NCBI GenBank assembly: GCA_035772405.1
Contig: JAYKKM010000152.1
Location: 251,446-315,445, forward strand
DNA: 64,000 bases
Source: Chrysogorgia sp. JL179-B06
Taxonomy: Eukaryota > Cnidaria > Anthozoa > Scleralcyonacea > Chrysogorgiidae
Direction of reading: 5' to 3'
Part shown: positions 47,101-61,200 of the stretch, piece by piece
Layout of the letters: every line of letters begins with the position of its first letter
Position numbering within the stretch: the first letter of the stretch is position 1
Made by a program: the position numbers and the translations under genes
Notes under the pieces: model-generated
The model's database searches: none
Told to the model about the DNA's origin: nothing
What the model saw: the letters and a program-made list of their open reading frames with translations, nothing else

Positions 47101-50100
47101 TTCAGTCATTTTTTAACAATCCAAAATTTGGCAAAAAAAGCCCAATTTGGCCAAAAAGTAAAGGTTTTAACCTTAACTTTTTGACGATCTGCGACCCAAT
47201 TTTAACTTGTCCAAAATAAGCTATAAAATAAGAACATATAGCCTAAATAAAGCCATGGGTATTAATTTGATCAGAAACTAGCGTAAAATAAAAACTAGTT
47301 AGTCATTTTTAAACATCCAATTAATTTGGCAAAAATGGCCAAATTTGGCAATAAAGTAAAAGGGGTTTTAACCCTTAACTTTTTGACGATTTTCGTCCAT
47401 TTTTAACCTTATCAAAATAAGCTTAAAATATGAAAATATAGCCTAAATAATGCCTTAGGTATTAATATGAGCAGAAACTAGCGTAAATTTTAGTTATTTT
47501 TGATCGACTGAACCAAAACATCTCAAAAAAATTGGCAAAAATAGCCAAATTTGGGACAAAAAGTAAAGGGGAGTTTAACCTTAACTTTTAGTGACGAATT
47601 GCGACCAATAATAACTTGTCAAAATAAGCTTAAAATATAAAAATTATAGCCCTAAAAAATGCCCTTGGGTAGTAATATGAGCAGAAACTAAGCGTAAATT
47701 TAGTCATTTTTTGGACATCCAAAAAATTTGGTCAAAAATGGCCAAAATGGACAAAAAGTAAAGGGGGTTAACCTTAACTTTTGAACGAATTTTTCCGACC
47801 AATTTTAACATTGTCAAAATAATCTTAAAATATGAAAATCAAGCCTAAATAATGGCCATAGATATTAATAAGAGCATAAACTAGCGTAAAATAAATCATT
47901 TTTTGGACATCCAAAAATTTGCAAAAATGGCCAAATATTGGCAAAAAAGTAAAGTGGTTAACCATAACTTTTTGACGAATATCGACCATATTTTTAAACT
48001 AGTCAAAATAAGATAAAAATAAATGAAAAATTTGCCTAAATAATGCCTTATATATTAATATGACCAGAAACATAGTCGAAAATTAAAACTAGAAAGTCAT
48101 TATTAAACATCCAAATATTTTGGCAAAAATGGCCAAATTTGGCCAAAAAGTAAAGGGGTTAACCTTAACTTTTTGACGATTTTCGACCATTTTATAACTA
48201 GTCAAAATAAGAATAAAATATGGAAAATATAGCCTAAAAAATTGCCTTAGATATTAATATTAGGCCGAAACTAGCGAAAATTTAGTTCATTTATTGGAGA
48301 TCAAAAAATTAGGCAAAAATGGCACAATTTGGACAAAAAGTAAAGGTGAAAACGTTAACTTTTTGACGATTTTCGAACATTTTTAACTTGTCAAAAAAAG
48401 CTTAAAATATGAAAATATAACCAAAATAATGCCATAGGATATTAATATGAGCATAAACTAGCGTAAATTAATTCAATTTTTGACATCCAAAGATATTTGG
48501 CAAAAATGGCCAAATGTGGACAAAAAGTAAATGGTAAAACCTAACTTTTAGACGGTTATACGGCCATTTTTAACATGTCAAAATAGGCTTAAAATATTAA
48601 AATTTAGCCTAAATAAAGCCTTAGGTAAATTAATGATAAGCAGAAACAAACGTAGAATTTTAGTCCCCATTATTTGACATCCAAATATTTGGCAAAAATG
48701 GCCAAATTTGGAACAAAAAAGTAAAGGGGTTAACCTTAACTTTTTGACAGATTTCTTCGAACCATTTTTTAACTTTGTGAAAATAAGCTTAAAATACGAA
48801 AATATAGCCTAAATAATGCCCTTTTGGTATTAATATGAGCAGAAACAAGCGTAAATTAAAACTAGTTAGTCATTTTAAAACATCCAATATTTGGCAAAAA
48901 TGGCCAAATTTGGCCAAAAAGTAAAGGGGTTAACCTTAACTTATTGACGATTTTAACGACGCATTTTTAACTAGTTCAAAATAATCTTTTAAAAAATTAG
49001 GAAATATATGGCCTAAATAATGCCTAAGGTATTAATAAGAGCAGAAACTATCGTATCATTTAGTCATTTATGGAACAACGCAAAAATTTTGACAAAAAAT
49101 GCCAAATTTGTGGACAAAAAGTAAAGGTGTTATTCTTAACATTTTTGAACGGTTTTTTCGGCCATTTTTAACTTGTCAAAATAAGCTAAAAATATTGAAA
49201 CATAAAGCCTAAATAATGCCTTAGGTATTAATATGAGCAGTAAACTAGCAGTAAATTTTATTCATTTTTAGACATCCAAATATTTGGCAAAAATGGCCAC
49301 AAATGGACAAAAAATAAAGGGGTATAACCTTACCGTTTTTGACGATGTTTTCGTCATTTTTTAACTTGTCAAAATAAGCTTAAAATATGAAAATATAGCC
49401 TAAATAATGGCTTAGATATTATTATGAGCAGAAACAAAGCGAAAATGTTAGTCATTTTTGGACATCCAAAAATTTTTGCAAAAATGGCCAAATTTGTGAC
49501 AAAAAGTAAAGGGGTTAACCTAAAACTATTTGACGATATTCGACCATTTATAAACTTGTCAAAATAAGCTATAAAATATGGAAAATATAGCCTAAATAAT
49601 GCCTTAGATATTAAATATGAGCAGAAACTAGCGGTAAAAGTTAATCAATTTTGGACATCCAAAAATTTTGCAAAAATGGCCAAATTTGGCCAAAAAGTAA
49701 AGGGGTTTAACCTTTAACTTTTTGACGAATTTTCGACCATTTTTAACAGTCAAAATAAATTAAAATATGAAAAATTTGCCTAAATAAAGCCTTATATATT
49801 AATATGAGCAGAAACTAGCGTAAATTAAAACTATTTAGTCATATTTTTTAAACCAATCCAATTATTTGGCAAAAATGGCAAAATTTGGCCAAAAAGTAAT
49901 GGGGGTTAAACCATAACTTTTTGACGATTTTCGACCTATTTTTAACTAGATCAAAATAAAATTAAAATATGAAAATATAGCCTAAATAATTCCTTAAGAT
50001 ATTAATATGGAGCAGAATCTAGCGCAAATTTAGTCATTTTTGGAGATCAAAAAATTTGGCAAAAATGGCCAAATTTGGTACAAAAAGTAAAGGGGTTAAC

Positions 50101-52230
50101 GTTAACTATTTGACGATTTTCGAACATATTTAACTTGTCAAAAATAAGCTTAAAATATTAAATATAGCCCTAAATAATGCCTTTTAGGTATTAATATGAG
50201 CAGAAAACAAGCGAAAATTTTATTTCATTTTTTGGACATATCCAAATAATTGGCCAAAATGGCCAAATGAGGACAAAAAGTAAAGTGGTTATCCTTAACT
50301 TTTTTGACGGTTGTCGACCAAATTTATTATTAACTTGACAAAATAAGCTTAAAATATGGAAAATATAGCCTAAAATAATGCCTATAGGTAATTAATATGA
50401 GCAGAAACTAGCGTAAATATAGTCATTTTTTGACAATCCAAAAATTTGGCAAAAAAGCCAAATTTGGAAACAAAAAATAAAGGGGTTAACCTTAACTTTT
50501 TGACGAATTTCGACCATTTTTAACCTGTGAAAATAAGCTTAAAAATACGAAAAAATAGCCTAAATAATGCCGTTGGAGGTTATTAATATGAGCAGGAAAC
50601 AAGCGTAAATTAAAACTATTAAGTCATATTTTAAAACATCCAAAATTATTTGCAAAAATGGCCAAATTTGGCCAAAAAGTAAAGGGGTTAACCATAACAT
50701 ATTGACGATTTACGACCAATTTTTTTAACTTGTCAAAAATAATCTTAAAATAAGGAAATATTGCCTAAATAATGCCTTAGGTATTAATATGAGCAGAAAC
50801 TATCGTACATTAAGTCATTTTTTGGACATGCCAAAAAAATTGACAAAAAAAGCCAAATTTGGACACAAAAGTAAAGGTGATTTAATCTTAAACTTTTTTT
50901 GAAGACGGTTTATTCGGCCAATTTTTAACTATGTCAAGAAAAAGCTATAAAAAATAAAAAAATATCCCTAAATAATTCCCTTAGGTATTAATATGAGTCA
51001 GAAAACTAGCGAAAATTAAGTCATTTTTTTGACATCCAAAATATATTGGCAAAAATGGCCAAAATTTGGAACAAAAAAAAAAGGGGTTAATCCTTACGAT
51101 TTTGGACGATTTTCGACGCATTTTTAACTTGTCAAAATAAGCTTAAAATAAGACAAGAAAGCCAAAAATAATGCCTTAGGATATTAAAATGAGCAGAAAC
51201 AAAGCGTAAAATTTAGTCATTTTTGGACAACCCAAAACATTTTACAAAAATGGCCGAAATTTGGGCCAAAAAGTAAAGGGGTTAATCTTAACTTTTGACG
51301 ATTTATCGTCCATTTATAACATTGTCAATGAAAAAATTTAAAATATGAAAAAATAGCCAAAATAATGCTGTAGGGGTATTAATATGAGCATAAACTAGCG
51401 TAAAATTCATTCATTTTTTAACATCCAAAAATTTGGCAAAAGATAGTCCCCAAATTTGGCCAAAAAGTAAAGGGGTTTAAACCTTAACTTTTTTTGACGA
51501 TTCTCGACCGATTTTAACTATGATCAAAATAATCTTAAAATAAAGAAAATATAGCCTAAATAATGCCTAGGTGGTATTAATTTGAGCAGAAACTAGCGTA
51601 AATTAAAACTATTTAGTCATTTTTAAACATACCAAATTATATGGCAAAAAAGGCGCAAATTTGGCCAAAAATTAAAGGGGTTAACAACCCAAAACTTTTT
51701 GACGATTTTCGGCCATTAATTAACTTATCAAAATTAAGCTTAAATTAAATGAAAAATATAGCCTATAATAATGCCTTAGGATATTAATAATGAGGGCAAG
51801 AAACTATCGTAAAGTTAGTCATTTTATGACATCCAAAAATTTGGCAAAAATGGCCAAATTTGGACAAAAAGTAAAGGTTTTTTTATTTTTTTTCACCTTC
51901 ACTATTATGACGATTTTCGACCAATTTATAACTTGTCAAAATAAGCTTAAGATATGAAAATATAGCCTAAATACTGCCTTAGAATATTAAAATGAGCATA
52001 AACTAGCGTAAAGTTAATCATTTTTTGGACATACAAAAATTTGCAAAAATGGCCAAAATAGGCACAAAAGTAAAGGGGTTAACCTTAATTTTTGGACGAT
52101 TATTCGACCCATTTTAACTAGTTCAAAATAAATTAAAATATGAAAATATAGCTCTAAAATAATGGCCTTATATATAAATATGATCAGAAACTAGCGAAAA
52201 ATTTTAGTCATTTTTTGGACATCCAAAAAT
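32199..52230. repeat. 184-bp satellite, zone 2: noisy
   Basis: The same monomer with the same landmarks, but each copy carries several scattered one- or two-base insertions and substitutions that are not shared between copies. After about 41.5 kb, A-for-T changes dominate (ACCATAAC for ACCTTAAC, AATAAAGCC for AATAATGCC). Odd insertions include a G-run at 34681-34690 and an A-run at about 34757-34774. A variant with AATTAAAACTAGTTAGTC and CCAATTATTTGGC recurs through 38.3-51.6 kb and is absent from the flanking zones. There are about 100 monomers. Frames of 60-110 codons here are meaningless. Confidence 0.92.
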
Positions 52231-55200
52231 TTTGGCAAAAATGGCCAAATTTGGCCAAAAAGTAAAGGGGTTAACCTTAACTTTTTGACGATTTTCGACC
52301 ATTTTTAACTTGTCAAAATAAGCTTAAAATATGAAAATATAGCCTAAATAATGCCTTAGGTATTAATATGAGCAGAAACTAGCGTAAATTTAGTCATTTT
52401 TTGACATCCAAAAATTTGGCAAAAATGGCCAAATTTGGCCAAAAAGTAAAGGGGTTAACCTTAACTTTTTGACGATTTTCGACCATTTTTAACTTGTCAA
52501 AATAAGCTTAAAATATGAAAATATAGCCTAAATAATGCCTTTAGATATTAATATGAGCAGAAACTAGCGTAAATTTAGTCATTTTTGGACATTCCAAAAA
52601 TTTGGCAAAAATGGCCAAATTTGGACAAAAAGTAAAGGGTTAACCTTAACTTTTTGACGATTTTCGACCATTTTTAACTTGTCAAAATAAGCTTAAAATA
52701 TGAAAATATAGCCTAAATAATGCCTTAGATATTAATATGAGCAGAAACTAGCGTAAATTTAGTCATTTTTTGGACATCCAAAAATTTGCAAAAATGGCCA
52801 AATTTTGGCCAAAAAGTAAAGGGGTTAACCTTAACTTTTTGACGATTTTCGACCATTTTTAACTTGTCAAAATAAGCTTAAAATATGAAAATATAGCCTA
52901 AATAATGCCTTGGGTATTAATATGAGCAGAAACTAGCGTAAATTTAGTCATTTTTTGACATCCAAAAATTTGGCAAAAATGGCAAATTTGGCCAAAAAGT
53001 AAAGGGGTTAACCTTAACTTTTTGACGATTTTCGACCATTTTTTAACTTGTCAAAATAAGCTTAAAATATGAAAATATAGCCTAAATAATGCCTTAGTAT
53101 TAATATGAGCAGAAACTAGCGTAAATTTAGTCATTTTTTGGACATCCAAAAAAATTTTGGCAAAAATGGCCAAATTTGGCCAAAAAGTAAAGGGGTTAAC
53201 CTTAACTTTTTGACGATTTCGACCATTTTTAACTTGTCAAAATAAGCTTAAAATATGAAAATATAGCCTAAATAATGCCTTAGATATTAATATGAGCAGA
53301 AACTAGCGTAAATTTAGTCATTTTTGGACATCCAAAAATTTTGCAAAAATGGCCAAATTTGGCCAAAAAGTAAAGGGTTAACCTTAACTTTTTGACGATT
53401 TTCGACCATTTTTTAACTTGTCAAAATAAGCTTAAAATATGAAAATATAGCCTAAATAATGCCTTAGGTATTAATATGAGCAGAAACTAGCGTAAATTTA
53501 GTCATTTTTTGACATCCAATATTTTGCAAAAATGGCCAAATTTGGCCAAAAAGTAAAGGGGTTAACCTTAACTTTTTGACGATTTTCGACCATTTTTAAC
53601 TTGTCAAAATAAGCTTAAAATATGAAATTATAGCCTAAATAATGCCTTAGATATTAATATGAGCAGAAACTAGCGTAAATTTAGTCATTTTTTGACATCC
53701 AAAAATTTGCAAAAATGGCCAAATTTGGCCAAAAAGTAAAGGGGTTAACCTTAACTTTTTGACGATTTTCGACCATTTTTAACTTGTCAAAATAAGCTTA
53801 AAATATGAAAAATAAGCCTAAATAATGCCTTAGATATTAATATGAGCAGAAACTAGCGTAAATTTAGTCATTTTTTGGACATCCAAAAATTTGGCAAAAA
53901 TGGCCAAATTTGGCCAAAAAGTAAAGGGGTTAACCTTAACTTTTTGACGATTTTCGACCATTTTTAACTTGTCAAAATAAGCTTAAAATATGAAAATATA
54001 GCCTAAATAATGCCTTAGGTATTAATATGAGCAGAAACTAGCGTAAATTTAGTCATTTTTTGACATCCAAAAAATTTGGCCAAAAAAAAGTAAAGGGTTA
54101 ACCTTAACTTTTTGACGATTTTCGACCATTTTTAACTTGTCAAAATAAGCTTAAAATATGAAAATATAGCCTAAATAATGCCTTAGATATTAATATGAGC
54201 AGAAACTAGCGTAAATTTAGTCATTTTTTGACATCCAAATTTTTTGCAAAAATGGCCAAATTTGGCCAAAAAGTAAAGGGTTAACCTTAACTTTTTGACG
54301 ATTTTCGACCATTTTTAACTTGTCAAAATAAGCTTAAAATATGAAAATATAGCCTAAATAATGCCGTAGATATTAATATGAGCAGAAACTAGCGTAAATT
54401 TAGTCATTTTTTGACATCCAAAAATTTGCAAAAATGGCCAAATTTGGCCAAAAAGTAAAGGGGTTAACCTTACTTTTTGACGATTTTCGACCAATTTTTA
54501 ACTTGTCAAAATAAGCTTAAAATATGAAAATATAGCCTAAATAATGCCTTAAATTAATATGAGCAGAAACTAGCGTAAATTTAGTCATTTTTTGGACATC
54601 CAAAAATTTGCAAAATGGCCAAATTTGGCCAAAAAGTAAAGGGGTTAACCTTAACTTTTTGACGATTTTCGACCATTTTTAACTTGTCAAAATAAGCTTA
54701 AAATATGAAAATATAGCCTAAATAATGCCTTAGATATTAATATGAGCAGAAACTAGCGTAAATTTAGTCATTTTTTGACATCCAAATATTTTGCAAAAAT
54801 GGCCAAATTTGGCCAAAAAGTAAAGGGGTTAACCTTAACTTTTTGACGATTTTCGACCATTTTTAACTTGTCAAAATAAGCTTAAAATATGAAAAATATA
54901 GCCTAAATAATGCCTTAGTATTAATATGAGCAGAAACTAGCGTAAATTAGTCATTTTTGACATCCAAATATTTGCAAAAATGGCCAAATTTGGCCAAAAA
55001 GTAAAGGGGTTAACCTTAACTTTTTGACGATTTTCGACCATTTTTAACTTGTCAAAATAAGCTTAAAAATATGAAAATATAGCCTAAATAATGCCTTAGA
55101 TATTAATATGAGCAGAAACTAGCGTAAATTTAGTCATTTTTTGACATCCAAAAATTTGCAAAAATGGCCAAATTTGGCCAAAAAGTAAAGGGGTTAACCT

Positions 55201-58200
55201 TAACTTTTTGACGATTTTCGACCATTTTTAACTTGTCAAATAAGCTTAAAATATGAAAATATAGCCTAAATAATGCCTTAGATATTAATATGAGCAGAAA
55301 CTAGCGTAAATTTAGTCATTTTTGGACATCCAAATATTTTGCAAAAATGGGCAAATTTGGCCAAAAAGTAAAGGGGTTAACCTTAACTTTTTGACGATTT
55401 TCGACCATTTTTAACTTGTCAAAATAAGCTTAAAATATGAAAATATAGCCTAAATAATGCCTTAGATATTAATATGAGCAGAAACTAGCGTAAAATTAGT
55501 CATTTTTTGACATCCAAAAATTTGGCAAAAATGGCCAAATTTGGCCAAAAAGTAAAGGGGTTAACCTTAACTTTTTGACGATTTTCGACCATTTTTAACT
55601 TGTCAAAATAAGCTTAAAATATGAAAATATAGCCTAAATAATGCCTTAGGTATTAATATGAGCAGAAACTAGCGTAAAATTTAGTCATTTTTTGACATCC
55701 AAAAATTTGGCAAAAATGGCCAAATTTGGCCAAAAAGTAAAGGGGTTTAACCTTAACTTTTTGACGATTTTCGACCATTTTTAACTGTCAAAATAAGCTT
55801 AAAATATGAAAATATAGCCTAAATAATGCCTTAGATATTAATATGAGCAGAAACTAGCGTAAATTTAGTCATTTTTTTTGACATCCAAAAATTTGCAAAA
55901 ATGGCCAAATTTGGCCAAAAAGTAAAGGGGTTAACCTTAACTTTTTGACGATTTTTCGACCATTTTTAACTTGTCAAAATAAGCTTAAAATATGAAAATA
56001 TAGCCTAAATAATGCCGTAGATATTAATATGAGCAGAAACTAGCGTAAATTTAGTCATTTTTGGACATCAAAAATTGGCCAAATTTGGCCAAAAAGTAAA
56101 GGGGTTAACCTTAACTTTTTGACGATTTTCGACCATTTTTAACTTGTCAAAATAAGCTTAAAATATGAAAATATAGCCTAAATAATGCCTTAGATATTAA
56201 TATGAGCAGAAACTAGCGTAAATTTAGTCATTTTTTGACATCCAAAATTTTGGCAAAAATGGCCAAATTTGGCCAAAAAGTAAAGGGGTTAACCTTAACT
56301 TTTTGACGATTTTCGACCATTTTTAACTTGTCAAAATAAGCTTAAAATATGAAAATATAGCCTAAATAATGCCTTAGGTAATTAATATGAGCAGAAACTA
56401 GCGTAAATTTAGTCATTTTTTGGACATCCAAAAATTTGGCAAAAATGGCCAAATTTGGACAAAAAGTAAAGGGTTAACCTTAACATTTTGACGATTTTCG
56501 ACCATTTTTAACTTGTCAAAATAAGCTTAAAATATGAAAATATAGCCTAAATAATGCCTTAGATATTAATATGAGCAGAAACTAGCGTAAATTTAGTCAT
56601 TTTTGACATCCAAAAATTTGCAAAAATGGCCAAATTTGGCCAAAAAGTAAAGGGGTTAACCTTAACTTTTTGAACGATTTTTCGACCATTTTTAACTTGT
56701 CAAAATAAGCTTAAAATATGAAAATATAGCCTAAATAATGCCTTAGATATTAATATGAGCAGAAACTAGCGTAAATTTAGTCATTTTTTGACATCCAAAT
56801 ATTTTGGCAAAAATGGCCAAATTTGGCCAAAAAGTAAAGGGGTTAACCTTAACTTTTTGACGATTTTCGAGACCATTTTTAACTTGTCAAAATAAGCTTA
56901 AAATATGAAAATATAGCCTAAATAATGCCTTAGGTATTAATATGAGCAGAAACTAGCGTAAATTTAGTCATTTTTGGACATCCAAAAATTTGCAAAAATG
57001 GCCAAATTTGGCCAAAAAGTAAAGGGGTTAACCTTAACTTTTTGACGATTTTCGACCATTTTTAACTTGTCAAAATAAGCTTAAAATATGAAAATATAGC
57101 CTAAATAATGCCTTTAGATATTAATATGAGCAGAAACTAGCGTAAATTTAGTCATTTTTGGACATCCAAAAAATTTTGCAAAAATGGCCAAATTTGGCCA
57201 AAAAGTAAAGGGGTTAACCTTAACTTTTTGACGATTTTCGACCATTTTTAACTTGTCAAAATAAGCTTAAAATATGAAAATATAGCCTAAATAATGCCTT
57301 AGATATTAATATGAGCAGAAACTAGCGTAAATTTAGTCATTTTTGACATCCAAAAATTTTGGCAAAAATGGCCAAATTTGGCCAAAAAGTAAAGGGGTTA
57401 ACCTTAACTTTTTGACGATTTTCGACCATTTTTAACTTGTCAAAATAAGCTTAAAATATGAAAATATAGCCTAAATAATGCATTAGATATTAATATGAGC
57501 AGAAACTAGCGTAAATTTAGTCATTTTTGGACATCCAAATATTTGGCAAAAATGGCAAAATTTGGCCAAAAAGTAAAGGGGTTAACCTTAACTGTTTGAC
57601 GATTTTCGACCATTTTTAACTTGTCAAAATAAGCTTAAAATATGAAAATATAGCCTAAATAATGCCTTACGTATTAATATGAGCAGAAACTAGCGTAAAT
57701 TTAGTCATTTTTTGACATCCAAAAATTGGCAAAAATGGCCAAATTTGGCCAAAAAGTAAAGGGGTTAACCTTAACTTTTTGACGATTTTCGACCATTTTT
57801 AACTTGTCAAAATAAGCTTAAAATATGAAAAATAGCCTAAATAATGCCTTAGGTATTAATATGAGCAGAAACTAGCGTAAATTTAGTCATTTTTTGGACA
57901 TCCAAAAATTTGCAAAAATGGCCAAATTTGGCCAAAAAGTAAAGGGGTTAACCTTAACTTTTTGACGATTTTCGACCATTTTTTAACTTGTCAAAATAAG
58001 CTTAAAATATGAAAATATAGCCTAAATAATGCCTTAGATATTAATATGAGCAGAAACTAGCGTAAATTTAGTCATTTTTTGGACATCCAAAAATTTTGGC
58101 AAAAATGGCCAAATTTGGCCAAAAAGTAAAGGGGTTAACCTTAACTTTTTGACGATTTTCGACCATTTTTAACTTGTCAAAATAAGCTTAAAATGAAAAT

Positions 58201-61200
58201 ATAGCCTAAATAATGCCTTAGATATTAATATGAGCAGAAACTAGCGTAAATTTAGTCATTTTTTGACATCCAAAAATTTTTGGCAAAAATGGCCAAATTT
58301 GGCCAAAAAGTAAAGGGGTTAACCTTAACTTTTTGACGATTTTCGACCATTTTTAACTGTCAAAATAAGCTTAAAAATGAAAATATAGCCTAAATAATGC
58401 CTTAGATATTAATATGAGCAGAAACTAGCGTAAATTTAGTCATTTTTTTGACATCCAAAAATTTTGGCAAAAATGGCCAAATTTGGCCAAAAAGTAAAGG
58501 GGTTAACCTTAACTTTTTGACGATTTTCGACCATTTTTAACTTGTCAAAATAAGCTTAAAATATGAAAATATAGCCTAAATAATGCCTTAGGTATTAATA
58601 TGAGCAGAAACTAGCGTAAATTTAGTCATTTTTTGACATCCAAATAATTTGCAAAAATGGCCAAATTTGGCCAAAAAGTAAAGGGGTTAACCTTAACTTT
58701 TTGACGATTTTCGACCATTTTTAACTTGTCAAAATAAGCTTAAAATATGAAAATATAGCCTAAATAATGCCTTAGATATTAATATGAGCAGAAACTAGCG
58801 TAAATTTAGTCATTTTTGACATCCAAAAATTTTGCAAAAAATGGCCAAATTTGGCCAAAAAGTAAAGGGTTAACCTTAACTTTTTGACGATTTTCGACCA
58901 TTTTTAACTTGTCAAAATAAGCTTAAAATATGAAAATAAGCCTAAATAATGCCTTAGATATTAATATGAGCAGAAACTAGCGTAAATTTAGTCATTTTTT
59001 GGACATCCAAAAATTTTTGCAAAAATGGCCAAATTTGGCCAAAAAGTAAAGGGGTTAACCTTAACTTTTTGACGATTTTCGACCATTTTTAACTTGTCAA
59101 AATAAGCTTAAATATGAAAATATAGCCTAAATAATGCCTTAGATTAATATGAGCAGAAACTAGCGTAAATTTAGTCATTTTTTGACATCCAAAAATTTGG
59201 CAAAAATGGCCAAATTTGGCCAAAAAGTAAAGGGGTTAACCTTAACTTTTTGACGATTTTCGACCATTTTTAACTTGTCAAAATAAGCTTAAAATATGAA
59301 AATATAGCCTAAATAATGCCTTAGATATTAATATGAGCAGAAACTAGCGTAAATTTAGTCATTTTTTGACATCCAAAAATTTGGCAAAAATGGCCAAATT
59401 TGGCCAAAAAGTAAAGGGGTTAACCTTAACTTTTTGACGATTTTCGACCATTTTTAACTTGTCAAAATAAGCTTAAAATATGAAAATATAGCCTAAATAA
59501 TGCCTTAGATATTAATATGAGCAGAAACTAGCGTAAATTTAGTCATTTTTTGACATCCAAAAATTTGGCAAAAATGGCCAAATTTGGCCAAAAAGTAAAG
59601 GGGTTAACCTTAACTTTTTGACGATTTTCGACCATTTTTAACTTGTCAAAATAAGCTTAAAATATGAAAATATAGCCTAAATAATGCCTTAGATATTAAT
59701 ATGAGCAGAAACTAGCGTAAATTTAGTCATTTTTGGACATCCAAATTTTTTGCAAAAATGGCCAAATTTGGCCAAAAAGTAAAGGGGTTAACCTTAACTT
59801 TTTGACGATTTTCGACCATTTTTAACTTGTCAAAATAAGCTTAAAATATGAAAATATAGCCTAAATAATGCCTTAGATATTAATATGAGCAGAAACTAGC
59901 GTAAATTTAGTCATTTTTTGGACATCCAAAAATTTGGCAAAAATGGCCAAATTTGGCCAAAAAGTAAAGGGGTTAACCTTAACTTTTTGACGATTTTCGA
60001 CCATTTTTAACTTGTCAAAAATAAGCTTAAAAAATGAAATATAGCCTAAATAATGCCTTAGATATTAATATGAGCAGAAACTAGCGTAAATTTAGTCATT
60101 TTTGGACATCCAAAAATTTGGCAAAAATGGCCAAATTTGGAAAAGTAAAGGGGTTAACCTTAACTTTTTGACGATTTTTCGACCATTTTTAACTTGTCAA
60201 AATAAGCTTAAAATATGAAAATATAGCCTAAATAAATGCCTTAGGTATTAATATGAGCAGAAACTAGCGTAAATTTAGTCATTTTTGGACATCCAAAAAT
60301 TTGGCAAAAATAGCCAAATTTGGCCAAAAAGTAAAGGGGTTAACCTTAACTTTTTGACGATTTTCGACCATTTTTAACTTGTCAAAATAAGCTTAAAATA
60401 TGAAAATATAGCCTAAATAATGCCTTAGATATTAATATGAGCAGGAACTAGCGTAAATTTAGTCATTTTTGGACATCCAAAAATTTTGCAAAAATGGCCA
60501 AATTTGGCCAAAAAGTAAAGGGGTTAACCTTAACTTTTTGACGATTTTCGACCATTTTTAACTTGTCAAAATAAGCTTAAAATATGAAAATATAGCCTAA
60601 ATAATGCCTTAGATATTAATATGAGCAGAAACTAGCGTAAATTTAGTCATTTTTGGACATCCAAAAATTTGGCAAAAATAGCCAAATTTGGCCAAAAAGT
60701 AAAGGGGTTAACCTTAACTTTTTGACGATTTTCGACCATTTTTAACTTGTCAAAATAAGCTTAAAATATGAAAATATAGCCTAAATAATGCCTTAGGTAT
60801 TAATATGAGCAGAAACTAGCGTAAATTTAGTCATTTTTGGACATCCAAAAATTTGGCAAAATTGGCCAAATTTGGCCAAAAAGTAAAGGGGTTAACCTTA
60901 ACTTTTTGACGATTTTCGACCATTTTTAACTTGTCAAAATAAGCTTAAAATATGAAAATATAGCCTAACTAATGCCTTAGGTATTAATATGAGCAGAAAC
61001 TAGCGTAAATTTAGTCATTTTTTGACATAAAAAATTTGGCAAAAATGGCCAAAAAGTAAAGGGGTTAACCTTAACTTTTTGACGATTTTCGACCATTTTT
61101 AACTTGTCAAAATAAGCTTAAAATATGAAAATATAGCCTAAATAATGCCTTAGATATTAATATGAGCAGAAACTAGCGTAAATTTAGTCATTTTTTTGGA

